A DNA stretch of 64,000 nucleotides, taken from the NCBI GenBank assembly GCA_947494715.1, contig CANLWG010000006.1:248001-312000 (forward strand). The letters run 5' to 3'. The stretch comes from an uncultured Flavobacteriaceae bacterium. Its GTDB lineage: Bacteria; Bacteroidota; Bacteroidia; Flavobacteriales; Flavobacteriaceae. A model generated the notes under the pieces. The model ran no database searches. It was given only the letters and a program-made list of their open reading frames with translations, and was not told the origin of the DNA. Numbering within the stretch: position 1 is the stretch's first letter; each line of letters begins with the position of its first letter. The position numbers and the translations under genes were made by a program. Positions 1 to 8,621 of the stretch are shown piece by piece.

Positions 1-169
1 TTTTGGCGGCTACATTGCTTATGTTAAGAAAATTCAAAGTTTCGGACACTGCATACAATGAAGGTGTATGTGGGTGACTAAAAAGTTGCAATTCCAATTC
101 GCTCTGGGAAACCTTTATTTTTTCCGCTTGGAAATAGGAAACCAAAGCATCGAAAAGTATTTTGTCCAT
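1..169 (-). CDS. C39-like / VKOR-family protein, N-terminal fragment (runs off left edge)
   Basis: An open frame begins at an ATG (complement of 167-169) and continues without a stop for 56 codons to the window edge. After a helical start it reads SELELQLF followed by SHPHTPSLYAVSETLNFL. This is the pattern of the degenerate peptidase C39-like domain that many Bacteroidota carry in front of a vitamin K epoxide reductase or thioredoxin domain (the usual form is close to LLSHPxYPSLHAVTDxL). Proteins of this type serve in envelope disulfide formation or bacteriocin export. Only the N-terminus is visible, so the downstream domain, and therefore the function, is inferred. The frame is protein-like and clearly better than the competing plus-strand frame. 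Confidence 0.6.
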   Translation of the reverse strand, partial: MDKILFDALVSYFQAEKIKVSQSELELQLFSHPHTPSLYAVSETLNFLNISNVAAK

Positions 170-399
170 GATATTTTGGTTGTAAATGTTAAGTTAGAAT
201 ACCTAAATCTAAAGTTCTCTTATTGGGGGCAGATTTGGGCTATTATACAAGTAGGATAAAAATAATAAATATTATAGGATTTTACTCACAAAAAATAAAG
301 AATATCAATAGATTCTGATTTCCTTACGGCCAATACGACATTCTGTAGGAATGGATTTTAAGGAATTTTGAGAAAAGTATATCTTAATATAGCTTTGGC

Positions 400-1164
400 C
401 TATTCTATCGTTTTTGCCATTTGGTTCTGGGAAGTCACCCCAATTGGCAATTCAACGATTCTTAAATTTTTAAAATGAATTTCGGCGCCCTCGGACTCTA
501 GACATAGATACCCTTTTTTGATAGTGGATTGGCTAATGCCGTTTACAAATTTTCCGTTGACAGATAGTTTAATGGTTCCATCCACACAAACCACGGTATA
601 GGCATTCCATTCCCCTTTACCTTTGGCCCTATTCTCTACAGATTTGCTGCGTTCCCCTCTAGGATTGTCCGGTATGGTCTTTACACCTCCCACTCCAAAG
701 AGTTCCCCATGGACATAGGCAATGGGTGGTTTTTTACCATCACGGGTATTTAGGTTTACCCAGTCCAATTCCAGCATCTGTACCTCTACCCCGCCTGGTA
801 ATCGGGATTTTGGATCGGGTAGGGCATCGCTCCAAACAAAAACTCCGGAATTCCCGCCCGGTTCCATATGCCGCCATTCTACCTGAAGGATAAAATTCTC
901 ATATTGTTTTTCAGATCGCATAACACCAATGGGTTTACCTTTACAAATAAGTAGGTCATCTTCCGTTCTCCATGTATCGCCATCTGTATTTACATTGACC
1001 CATTGCAGGGTATTTCCCTCCGCTTTCGTATCGGCAATTAGGGCATCGAAACTTATTTCCGTGCCAAAGCGTATGGGGCTTTCCTGACCATGCCCTGGGG
1101 ATATATAGGCAGTTATAACAAATAAACTCAATAGAAAAGAAGGCTTCATTCGTATGGTTTTCAT
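400..1164 (-). CDS. Exported DUF1080 protein (3-keto-disaccharide hydrolase/lyase family)
   Basis: This 254-residue protein has a signal peptide ([15 protein letters not shown] to about residue 26) and then a single DUF1080 concanavalin-like beta-sandwich. Family hallmarks are visible: [22 protein letters not shown], the glycine-rich GGNSGVFVW, and [12 protein letters not shown]1080 proteins, now called 3-keto-disaccharide hydrolases, cleave glycosides whose glucose unit has been oxidised at C3. It is the last gene of a three-gene operon, 5 bases after an oxidoreductase that could make the 3-keto substrate, and it has a paralogue at 2501-3187. It probably acts in the periplasm or on the surface. 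Family is certain; substrate is unknown. Confidence 0.9.
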   Translation of the reverse strand: MKTIRMKPSFLLSLFVITAYISPGHGQESPIRFGTEISFDALIADTKAEGNTLQWVNVNTDGDTWRTEDDLLICKGKPIGVMRSEKQYENFILQVEWRHMEPGGNSGVFVWSDALPDPKSRLPGGVEVQMLELDWVNLNTRDGKKPPIAYVHGELFGVGGVKTIPDNPRGERSKSVENRAKGKGEWNAYTVVCVDGTIKLSVNGKFVNGISQSTIKKGYLCLESEGAEIHFKNLRIVELPIGVTSQNQMAKTIE

Positions 1165-1169
1165 AAGGA

Positions 1170-2501
1170 TTAAAGGATTTTTGTTTTTCCCGGGACAGCA
1201 ATAGACGGACTAGGCCAGACCAAGTCCCAATTGTATTGCCCTAATTTCGGACCTAAGGATTCATTGGAATTATGGGCTTGTTCCCAAGAGATTTCCTTTC
1301 CGGTATACCCTGCCGTACGCGCCCAGATGGCCAAAAGACTACTGTTGGCCATACGCTTACCATCATTGATCGGTTCATCCTTTCGTATGGCCTCGAAAAG
1401 TTCATTATGCTGTGTTTGGTACATATTGTTCTCCTCTCCTTCAAAACGCCAAGCTTCTGGCCCGTTAATTTTGTACTTTCTACCAGGTTGGATCATAGCG
1501 GTCCCTTTGGTACCAAATATGTCTATGGTATTCCTTGTTGCCGTATCCGATTGCTGTCTGGTAAAATGGTATCCCTTGGCACCATTGGCATATTCGAACT
1601 CCACGGCAAAATGATCGTAGATATTGCCATAACGTTTATCCGTCCGCACTTGCCTACCCCCCGTTCCGATGGCCTTTAGCGGCATTTCATCGCCCATGGC
1701 CCACGACATCAAATCCAGGCTGTGTACAGCTTGCTCAACGATAAAATCACCTGACAACCAATTATAATAGTACCAGTTCCGCATATTATAGGTCATTTCG
1801 GTCCAGTCCGGTTGTCGTTCCTTGTACCAAAGCTCACCGCCGAACCGGAAAGTGGTGACGGTCCTAACGTCACCTATTGCACCATTGAGAATTTGATCAA
1901 AAGCAGCTCTATTACCGAAGCCAAATCGATAGGTAAATCCTGAAACCACGGACAGGTTCTTCTCTTTGGCCTTTTCGGCCGCCGCAATAACTTCCCGTAC
2001 GCCCGGGGCATCCACGGCTACCGGTTTTTCACAAAAAGCATGCTTGCCTGCGGCGATTGCGGCCGTTAAATGCCCAGGCCTAAATGCCGGTGGTGTTGTA
2101 AGTAGCACTACATCCACATCGGAGTCGATTACTTTTTGATAGGCATCAAAACCAATAAACTTATTCTCTTTTTCCACCTTCATCTTATCCCCTACTACCT
2201 TGAGCAGTTCTGTGTAGGAGGTTTCCAATCGATCTTCAAAAACATCGCCCATGGCGTGGAGGATTACGTTTTCATCGGCCTGCAATGCCTGTGCGGCCGC
2301 ACCGGTACCGCGACCACCACAACCGATAAGCCCCACTTTTAAAGTTTTTTCCTTAAATGATCCTATGGCTCCCAATACACTTGAGGGATAAGCCAACGAA
2401 CTTCCGACCATTGCCAGTCCCGATGTTTTCAAAAAGGTTCTGCGGCCGGAAGCCGAATCTGTTTTTTTTGATGTACCCTTCATAATCTTGTTATCACCCA
2501 T
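1170..2501 (-). CDS. Tat-exported Gfo/Idh/MocA-family oxidoreductase
   Basis: This 443-residue NAD(P)-dependent oxidoreductase carries a twin-arginine signal ([11 protein letters not shown], residues 18-28). The Rossmann motif [11 protein letters not shown] lies at about 58-67 and the family EKP motif (HAFCEKP) at about 154-160. The C-terminal part has the usual beta-sheet domain with [12 protein letters not shown]. Tat export is needed because the cofactor must be bound in the cytoplasm. Its start codon overlaps the stop of the upstream DUF1080 gene by one base (TAATG), showing translational coupling; a second ATG six codons in is possible. Sandwiched between two DUF1080 proteins, it most likely oxidises a sugar unit at C3 so that the DUF1080 proteins can cleave the glycosidic bond. 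Confidence 0.9.
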   Translation of the reverse strand: MGDNKIMKGTSKKTDSASGRRTFLKTSGLAMVGSSLAYPSSVLGAIGSFKEKTLKVGLIGCGGRGTGAAAQALQADENVILHAMGDVFEDRLETSYTELLKVVGDKMKVEKENKFIGFDAYQKVIDSDVDVVLLTTPPAFRPGHLTAAIAAGKHAFCEKPVAVDAPGVREVIAAAEKAKEKNLSVVSGFTYRFGFGNRAAFDQILNGAIGDVRTVTTFRFGGELWYKERQPDWTEMTYNMRNWYYYNWLSGDFIVEQAVHSLDLMSWAMGDEMPLKAIGTGGRQVRTDKRYGNIYDHFAVEFEYANGAKGYHFTRQQSDTATRNTIDIFGTKGTAMIQPGRKYKINGPEAWRFEGEENNMYQTQHNELFEAIRKDEPINDGKRMANSSLLAIWARTAGYTGKEISWEQAHNSNESLGPKLGQYNWDLVWPSPSIAVPGKTKIL

Positions 2502-3187
2502 TATTCACTCAATTTGTTGATTGTTGTCAATTCCACTTTTCTAAATTCAACTTCGGAACCTTCGGCCTGAAGTGCAATCTGACCTCTATGGGCCGTAGCA
2601 TCATAGCCGTAATTGACCAAATCCCCATTGACCCAAACCTTTATCTTGTTTTCCAAACATTCAATTCGCATTGAATTCCACTCCCCAACAGGGTTTTCGG
2701 AACCATCTGTGAGGTTTAGAATCCGTCGCTTTTTTCCTTCCGTAATACCCCATTCCTCTTTAGGTCCGCGACGGGCCAACATATTCTCCACTTTTATATC
2801 CTCCACGATACACCAGAAATCCCCGGCGTTCTCATGCATCATCTGTACCTCTATTGATTTTGGGAACATTTTATATAAAGCCCTAGGCGTTGAGGCAAAA
2901 ACCAATACCCCACAATTTCCAGGTTTGCCGGCGAACCTGTACTCTACTTCCAAACGAAAGTTCTCATATTCGGCATCGGTTATCAAATGACCTCCAGGGG
3001 TACCAAGACTTACCAGTAACCCATTTCGAACAACAAATGGATTTCTAGCGTCCGGTATGCTGTCCATGGCCGGAATATCGATATGCCAACCCTTTAAATC
3101 TTTCCCGTTGAAAAGGGATGTTGAATTTTGTGATGTAGTATATTGCGTACTTAATAAGAACCAGCAAATGATAAGAAGATTTTTCAT
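2501..3187 (-). CDS. Exported DUF1080 protein, first gene of the 3-keto-glycoside operon
   Basis: A 228-residue DUF1080 protein. The frame is open further upstream, but the ATG at 3187 gives a clean signal peptide (MKNLLIICWFLLSTQYTTSQ), so that start is chosen. The mature part opens with LFNGKDLKGWHID, the classic start of DUF1080 domains, followed by GKPGNCGVLVF and SIEVQMMHE. It differs enough from the 400-1164 protein to suggest a different substrate or a division of labour (for example lyase and hydratase steps). Its stop overlaps the start of the oxidoreductase gene by one base. The promoter would lie in 3188-3350, shared divergently with the transporter gene. Confidence 0.88.
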   Translation of the reverse strand: MKNLLIICWFLLSTQYTTSQNSTSLFNGKDLKGWHIDIPAMDSIPDARNPFVVRNGLLVSLGTPGGHLITDAEYENFRLEVEYRFAGKPGNCGVLVFASTPRALYKMFPKSIEVQMMHENAGDFWCIVEDIKVENMLARRGPKEEWGITEGKKRRILNLTDGSENPVGEWNSMRIECLENKIKVWVNGDLVNYGYDATAHRGQIALQAEGSEVEFRKVELTTINKLSE

Positions 3188-3313
3188 TTCAATGGATTTC
3201 CAAAATGAATTCTCTTTGAAGATATTACTTTCTGGAAAATTTATTTCAATTTGCACACAGTTTTCTTTATAAAACATGTTGACCCAAAGAGACAAAGTCC
3301 TTTAAAAAACAGC

Positions 3314-3343
3314 TTGCATTCTCCGAAATAAGAACTATTTTTA
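3314..3343 (+). promoter_or_regulatory. Candidate Bacteroidota-type promoter for the 3353 permease
   Basis: TTG at 3314-3316 is followed by exactly 19 bases and then TATTTTTA at 3336-3343, close to the TTTG-N19-TAnnTTTG consensus (last base of the -7 box differs). This places the transcript start about 5-6 bases before the ATG at 3353, giving a very short leader. Prediction by eye only. Confidence 0.4.
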
Positions 3344-3352
3344 ATAGGCCAC

Positions 3353-5545
3353 ATGAAAAACCAAAACCAACAGCTTAAAAAATTCGGGACCTTTGGAGGA
3401 GTTTTTACGCCTACCCTGCTCACTATTTTAGGGGTAATCATGTACCTAAGAATGGGATGGGTCGTTGGAAATGCCGGACTATTGGGGGCATGGCTCATAA
3501 TCCTGGTTTCCTTTACCATTACATTGACTACTGCCTTATCCATGTCCGCTATTACTACGAATATACGTATAGGTGCAGGCGGGGCCTATGCCATTATCTC
3601 ACAAGCCCTGGGTTTGGAAGTTGGTGGCAGCTTGGGTATCCCAAGGTATATTTCCCAGGGTTTGGCGGTAACCATGTATATTTTTGGATTCCGAGAAGGC
3701 TGGTTGGGTATTTTCCCCGGGCATAGTGCCTTTTTAGTCGATATTATTGTTTTCGTGGTCTTGCTCGCTATAGCATACATCAGTGCCGATCTTGCCATAA
3801 AGACCCAGTTTTTTATCATGTTGGTAATTGTCCTGTCATTGATATCCATAGTCATAGCTGCCTATTATGGTTCTATGTATCTTCCAACGGAAGATGCTAT
3901 CCGCTGGGGAACTTTCAAAGGTTCACCGGAAAACGGGTTTTCTGGCAGTGATTTTTGGATTGTGTTTGCCGTTTTCTTTCCGGCATCTACCGGAATTATG
4001 GCCGGGGCCAATATGTCAGGTGAGCTTAAAAACCCAAAAAGAAGCATTCCTTTGGGTACCCTATGGGCCATAGGGGTCAGTTTTGTCATCTATATGGGGC
4101 TTGCTTTTTGGTTGGCAAGATCGGCATCGGAGGAGGAACTCATTTCCAACTACAATATTATTATTGAAAAGGCCTATGTAGGGCCCTTGATTATTGCCGG
4201 AATATTAGGAGCTACTTTTTCATCCGCTTTGGCCTCTATTGTAGGCTCGTCCCGAATTTTATTTGCTATGGGCGAGCATCGTGTATTGCCGTACGCCAAA
4301 TTTTTAGCGGGCCAAAGTGCAAACGGGCAACCGAGAAATGCCATGATCGTTACGGGTATCATGATTTTTGCTACAATGTTATTGCGAGATTTGAATTCGG
4401 TAGCCCCTCTTGTCACCCTATTTTTCCTGATTACCTATGCCATGATCAATATTGTGGTCATTATAGAACAGAATCTGGGATTGATAAGTTATCGGCCTAT
4501 TTTCAAAATCCACAAATGGGTTCCATGGTTAGGATTATTATCCTCGGTATTGGCCATGTTTATTATTAACCCTACTATAAGCCTCATATCCATCAGCATT
4601 GTCTTTGTGGTTTACTGGTTCTTATCCCGACAGAATTTAGAAACTCCCTTTGAGGATATGCGCTCTGGATTGTTCGTTTCCTTTGCTGAATGGGCGGCCA
4701 AACACACCTGGGGTATGAAAAGTATGCAACAACGTGCTTGGAAGCCAAATTTGATGGTTCCCATACGTGATATTAAAGGAGCAAAGGGCAATTTTCAATT
4801 CTTAAGGAATATTGCCCGACCCAAGGGATCTATAAAGCTTTTGGGTATTGCACCCTTTACGGAAAATAATCTTTTCACGGATGAAATATCCCAATTGTCC
4901 GAAGCTTTTTATAAGAAAGGAGTGTTCTCCTCCTGGACAGTTATCCATACCGATGATTTTGCTCAGGGCGTAAACTATGGGAACCAAGCACTTCGAGGCG
5001 CTTTTTTTAGGCCGAATATTGTTTTTTTGAACTTGCAGCAACATGATAATTATGAGACTGAACTGCGACCTGTAATTAAAGAATGTATTCGCCTAGAAGT
5101 AGGTGTTCTTCTCTACCAAGCACATCCTACAGCGCTATTGGGCCAACGAAATACCATCAATGTATGGGTCAGTGATCGTGAAGGGAACTGGAGCTTGGGC
5201 TGGGATATCGGGAATTTGGATCTTTCCACACTCATAGCATATAAGTTAAAAAGGAATTGGGAAGCCCAAATCCGCTTGATTACCGTTATCAATGATGAAA
5301 AGGAATACGAAAATGCCAAGGAATTTTTGAATTCCCTCATCAATCTGGCCCGATTGCCCGAGACGTTGACCGAAATCCATATCGGAAAATTTAAGGATGT
5401 AGTCGGAAATGCATCCAATGCCGATCTTAACATATTCGGTATGCATGCCGACCTTCCTTTTGAGTTCGTCAAGGAAATGACCCAAAAAACGGAAAGCTCC
5501 TGCCTATTTGTCAAAGACTCCGGGCATGAAAGTATTTTGGCCTAG
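3353..5545 (+). CDS. APC-superfamily permease related to cation-chloride cotransporters
   Basis: A 730-residue integral membrane protein. The N-terminus FGTFGGVFTPTLLTILGVIMYLRMGWVVG is the signature of the cation-chloride cotransporter (SLC12/CCC) branch of the amino acid-polyamine-organocation superfamily. About 11-12 hydrophobic segments fill residues 15-435, with the conserved FFPASTGIMAGANMSGELKNP stretch in the middle. The remaining 290 residues form a soluble C-terminal region like that of CCC proteins. It likely couples movement of Na+, K+ and Cl-, or acts as an amino acid permease; bacterial members are poorly characterised. It is transcribed alone, and its stop lies 18 bases from the convergent EF-G-like gene with no strong hairpin between them. 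Confidence 0.85.
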   Translation: MKNQNQQLKKFGTFGGVFTPTLLTILGVIMYLRMGWVVGNAGLLGAWLIILVSFTITLTTALSMSAITTNIRIGAGGAYAIISQALGLEVGGSLGIPRYISQGLAVTMYIFGFREGWLGIFPGHSAFLVDIIVFVVLLAIAYISADLAIKTQFFIMLVIVLSLISIVIAAYYGSMYLPTEDAIRWGTFKGSPENGFSGSDFWIVFAVFFPASTGIMAGANMSGELKNPKRSIPLGTLWAIGVSFVIYMGLAFWLARSASEEELISNYNIIIEKAYVGPLIIAGILGATFSSALASIVGSSRILFAMGEHRVLPYAKFLAGQSANGQPRNAMIVTGIMIFATMLLRDLNSVAPLVTLFFLITYAMINIVVIIEQNLGLISYRPIFKIHKWVPWLGLLSSVLAMFIINPTISLISISIVFVVYWFLSRQNLETPFEDMRSGLFVSFAEWAAKHTWGMKSMQQRAWKPNLMVPIRDIKGAKGNFQFLRNIARPKGSIKLLGIAPFTENNLFTDEISQLSEAFYKKGVFSSWTVIHTDDFAQGVNYGNQALRGAFFRPNIVFLNLQQHDNYETELRPVIKECIRLEVGVLLYQAHPTALLGQRNTINVWVSDREGNWSLGWDIGNLDLSTLIAYKLKRNWEAQIRLITVINDEKEYENAKEFLNSLINLARLPETLTEIHIGKFKDVVGNASNADLNIFGMHADLPFEFVKEMTQKTESSCLFVKDSGHESILA

Positions 5546-5563
5546 AAACCCTTTTTCATCTTA

Positions 5564-7666
5564 CTATGAACTCACTAATTGCTTTTGCACATTGCTAGGT
5601 ACAGATTGAAACGACGAAAATACCGAGGTGAATGTGGCCTTGCCTCGAGTCAAGGAACGTAAACTCGTGGAATATCCAAAAAGCTCGGCTTCAGGGGCAT
5701 TGCATTTTAGAATCTGGTAGCGATCTTCGCTATCTATACCCAATATTACGGCCCTTCGGGATTGTAAGTCGGTCATAACATTACCAACCATATCCTCTGG
5801 AACCTTAATGGTCAACTCACGAATAGGTTCCAGCAATTTGGGTTTGGCATTCAAAAAGGCCTCTTTAAAGGCATGGGCTCCCGCAATTTTGAAAGAGATA
5901 TCATTGGAATCTACCGAATGCATCTTACCATCGTACACCATAACGCGGATATCCGTTACATAGCTTCCTGTCAAAGGCCCGGATTCCATAGTCTCCTGTA
6001 TACCTTTTTTTATGGAAGGTAGATACCTCAAATCGATTACTCCTCCTACAATACAGTTGTAAAAGATTAGTTTGCCGCCCCAGGGAAGTTCTTCCTCTTC
6101 CTTGCCTCGAATATTGAAGCCTTGGGGTTCCGGCATACCCTCGATCCAAGGTTCTATCTTTAAATGTACCTGGGCAAATTGTCCGGCTCCTCCAGATTGT
6201 TTCTTATGCCGATAATTGGCAGTGGCCGCTCGCTGTATGGTTTCCCTGTAGGCTATTCTCGGCTTTTCAAAATGGGCCTCCACATCATAGATGTTTTTTA
6301 AGGTCCAATCTATGGTAGCCAAATGTAACTCTCCTTGGCAACCCAATATTTGTTGTTTTAATTCACGGGAATATGAAATTACAGCAGTTGGATCTTGGCT
6401 ATTGATTTTTCGTAAAGCATCCGTAAGTTTCTCTTCCTCGTTCCTTTTTACGGCAGAAACCGCTTTGCGCGTCCGGGACTCGGGATAGGCAATGGGTCTA
6501 ATAGTGATAGGTTTCCCTGTCTCATGCAATGTATCATTGGTCTCAGTGTATTTTAATCGCAAGGTTGCTCCAATATCACCCACCGCCAATCGGGAAACGG
6601 GCTCCCGTTTTTTACCATCCATGATGAAGAGTTGGTGAAGAACTTCCGTTTCACCATTTCTGGCATTTACCAATTTTTCATTGACGCGAATATTTCCCGA
6701 TTTCACCTTAAAAAAAGTGATCTGTCCTAGATTGGGCTGATAAATGGTCTTAAATACGAATAATGAGGTAGGGGCATCATTGGTTCGTTCCACGGCCTTC
6801 CCCTCCAGGGTTTGTTCAGGTTTTAAATCAGCAGCGGCCGGAGCTACATTGTCTATAAAACCCATAAGTCGCCCACTTCCCATATCCTCTAATGCCGACA
6901 CACAGAACACGGGGAACAATTCGTGGTTCAACATACCGGCTTTAATGCCTCGTCGCATTTCATCTTCGTTCAGTGTACCTTTTTCAAAAAACAACTCCAT
7001 CAAATCTTCATCATTCTCGGCCGCCTTCTCCACCAATTCATTGTGCAAATGATCTGCCAATTCCTTCTGGTCCTCTGGAATAGGATGCTTTTCTGGCTTA
7101 CCACCTCCCTTTGGAAACTTGTAAAGCTTCATTTTTAGCACATCGATTATACATTGTGCACCGTCGATTCGAATCGGGTATTGAATTTTCACGGCATTAT
7201 TGCCCACTAATTCCGTGATGCTTCTAAAACTATCATCAAAATCAATACCCGCATGATCTATTTGGTTTATTACGAAGACCGTAGGCTTATGATAATCCGA
7301 AATATAGTTCCAGATAATCTCCGTACCTATTTCCACCCCATATTGCCCGTTCAAGACAGTAACGATGGTATCCGCTACACGAATGGAAGAAATAATCTCG
7401 CCAATGAAATCATCCAATCCTGGTGTATCTATAATATTTATTTTGTAGTTGCGCCATTCCGTATGCAATGGGGTGGCAAAGACCGAAGTGCCCCTTTCGT
7501 GTTCTATTTCATGGTGATCGGATACGGTATTCCTGTTTTCAACGGTACCTCGCCGGTTGATTAGTCCGGCCTCAAAAAGCATGGTCTCCGCCAAGGTAGT
7601 CTTTCCACTTTGGTGGGCCCCTACAAGTACAATGTTCTTAATGTGTTTATGGTCGTATACCTTCAT
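5564..7666 (-). CDS. EF-G-like translational GTPase lacking the canonical switch II histidine
   Basis: A 700-residue protein with the full EF-G domain order: G domain (1-270), domain II, III, IV (GGAGQFAQVHLKIEP region) and V. G1 is GAHQSGKT at 16-23, switch I RGTSVFATP, G3 DTPGLDDF at 80-87, and G4 NQID at 134-137. True EF-G has DTPGHVDF and NKxD. Here the histidine that supports GTP hydrolysis is leucine and the G4 lysine is glutamine. This marks it as a divergent EF-G-like paralogue (FusA2/EF-G2 or tetracycline-resistance-like branch), not the housekeeping fusA. Its role could be a specialised translation, recycling or ribosome-protection function. No ribosomal genes flank it. Confidence 0.85.
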   Translation of the reverse strand: MKVYDHKHIKNIVLVGAHQSGKTTLAETMLFEAGLINRRGTVENRNTVSDHHEIEHERGTSVFATPLHTEWRNYKINIIDTPGLDDFIGEIISSIRVADTIVTVLNGQYGVEIGTEIIWNYISDYHKPTVFVINQIDHAGIDFDDSFRSITELVGNNAVKIQYPIRIDGAQCIIDVLKMKLYKFPKGGGKPEKHPIPEDQKELADHLHNELVEKAAENDEDLMELFFEKGTLNEDEMRRGIKAGMLNHELFPVFCVSALEDMGSGRLMGFIDNVAPAAADLKPEQTLEGKAVERTNDAPTSLFVFKTIYQPNLGQITFFKVKSGNIRVNEKLVNARNGETEVLHQLFIMDGKKREPVSRLAVGDIGATLRLKYTETNDTLHETGKPITIRPIAYPESRTRKAVSAVKRNEEEKLTDALRKINSQDPTAVISYSRELKQQILGCQGELHLATIDWTLKNIYDVEAHFEKPRIAYRETIQRAATANYRHKKQSGGAGQFAQVHLKIEPWIEGMPEPQGFNIRGKEEEELPWGGKLIFYNCIVGGVIDLRYLPSIKKGIQETMESGPLTGSYVTDIRVMVYDGKMHSVDSNDISFKIAGAHAFKEAFLNAKPKLLEPIRELTIKVPEDMVGNVMTDLQSRRAVILGIDSEDRYQILKCNAPEAELFGYSTSLRSLTRGKATFTSVFSSFQSVPSNVQKQLVSS

Positions 7667-7793
7667 ATTGGATGGTTTATGGGTTTAATTTATAAAACTA
7701 AAAATGTATGGATATGGAAAACATGACTTTTGTTAGCTTTCTCATGGAAGCCACATTTGAGTCTAAAAACCGGAACTTAGGCTAATTGCTTGG

Positions 7794-8453
7794 TTACAAT
7801 GCTCCAGAAACGCCTACCAATATCCACATGGGCTTATCTTTTTCTTCCTTCCAATCCCCAAAATCATCGATTTCCTTTAGTATTGAAAATCCTGCTTCTT
7901 CCAATTCCTTTTTTACATATTTTGAGGATAGTGTATGCGCATTGGTCTGTTCTTCACGACTTTTGCCCTTTTTGTGTGTTTTCAATTTCTCAAGAATGAG
8001 GATACGGCCACTAGGCTTTAATGCCTTTTTTATATGGAAAAGAACTTCAGTATAGTTTTCCATTTCATGATACGTATCCATGATTATGACGGCATCCAAT
8101 CCATTTTCAGGTAACTTAGGGTTATCCTCTTCTCCTTGGATTACGGTTACATTGTTGATCTTTTCCTGTTTCAGATTTTCCCTTAGATTTTCCAACCTAT
8201 AGCTCAGGATATCTACTGCATAGATTCTACCAGTTTCCCCTACTTTCTTTGAAAGATGAAAGGTTAGGTATCCCTCATGGCAGCCCACATCCGCAACTTG
8301 GTCTCCTCCTTCGATCCCTGCCAATTCAAAAATAGTTTGGACATCCATCCATTTATCGCGTTCATCCCAGTCTTCTTGGGTATATTGCGCAAATGTCTGT
8401 CCTAAACATAAGGTAAACAGCAGGATGCATAACAAGAAACGTCGTTGAGACAT
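7794..8453 (-). CDS. Exported class I SAM-dependent methyltransferase
   Basis: From the ATG at 8453 this is a 219-residue protein with a signal peptide (MSQRRFLLCILLFTLCLGQTFAQ), which argues for this start over one nine codons upstream. The SAM-binding motif I reads VADVGCHEGYLTFHL, followed by the acidic residue in YAVDIL and the motif IV region LDAVIIMDTYHEM. Flavobacteria encode many such secreted methyltransferase-fold proteins, often of unknown substrate; SAM is not expected in the periplasm, so some may be non-catalytic or use another ligand. It stands alone, divergent from the cytochrome gene at 8622. Family assignment is strong; function is unknown. Confidence 0.82.
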   Translation of the reverse strand: MSQRRFLLCILLFTLCLGQTFAQYTQEDWDERDKWMDVQTIFELAGIEGGDQVADVGCHEGYLTFHLSKKVGETGRIYAVDILSYRLENLRENLKQEKINNVTVIQGEEDNPKLPENGLDAVIIMDTYHEMENYTEVLFHIKKALKPSGRILILEKLKTHKKGKSREEQTNAHTLSSKYVKKELEEAGFSILKEIDDFGDWKEEKDKPMWILVGVSGAL

Positions 8454-8621
8454 ACCTCTAATATACCAAATACAGCGCAAAAATCCGTCTAAAATCCTCT
8501 TAATTCGACACCGTTTGTCGATTAAATAGGCAATATAGGAGCATGGGGTTAACGGTGGTTTGTAATTTTCGTAGTTTTATTTGTTTCGCAAAGCGCTACA
8601 AGTTTTAAAAAACCAATTGTT

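Noticed and set aside
68-259. Plus-strand 63-codon ORF at the left edge
   Set aside because: It overlaps the minus-strand C39-like frame, which has recognisable motifs; composition of the plus frame is not protein-like.
1231-1679. Two long plus-strand ORFs inside the Gfo/Idh gene
   Set aside because: Antisense shadows of a well-supported gene with no domain content.
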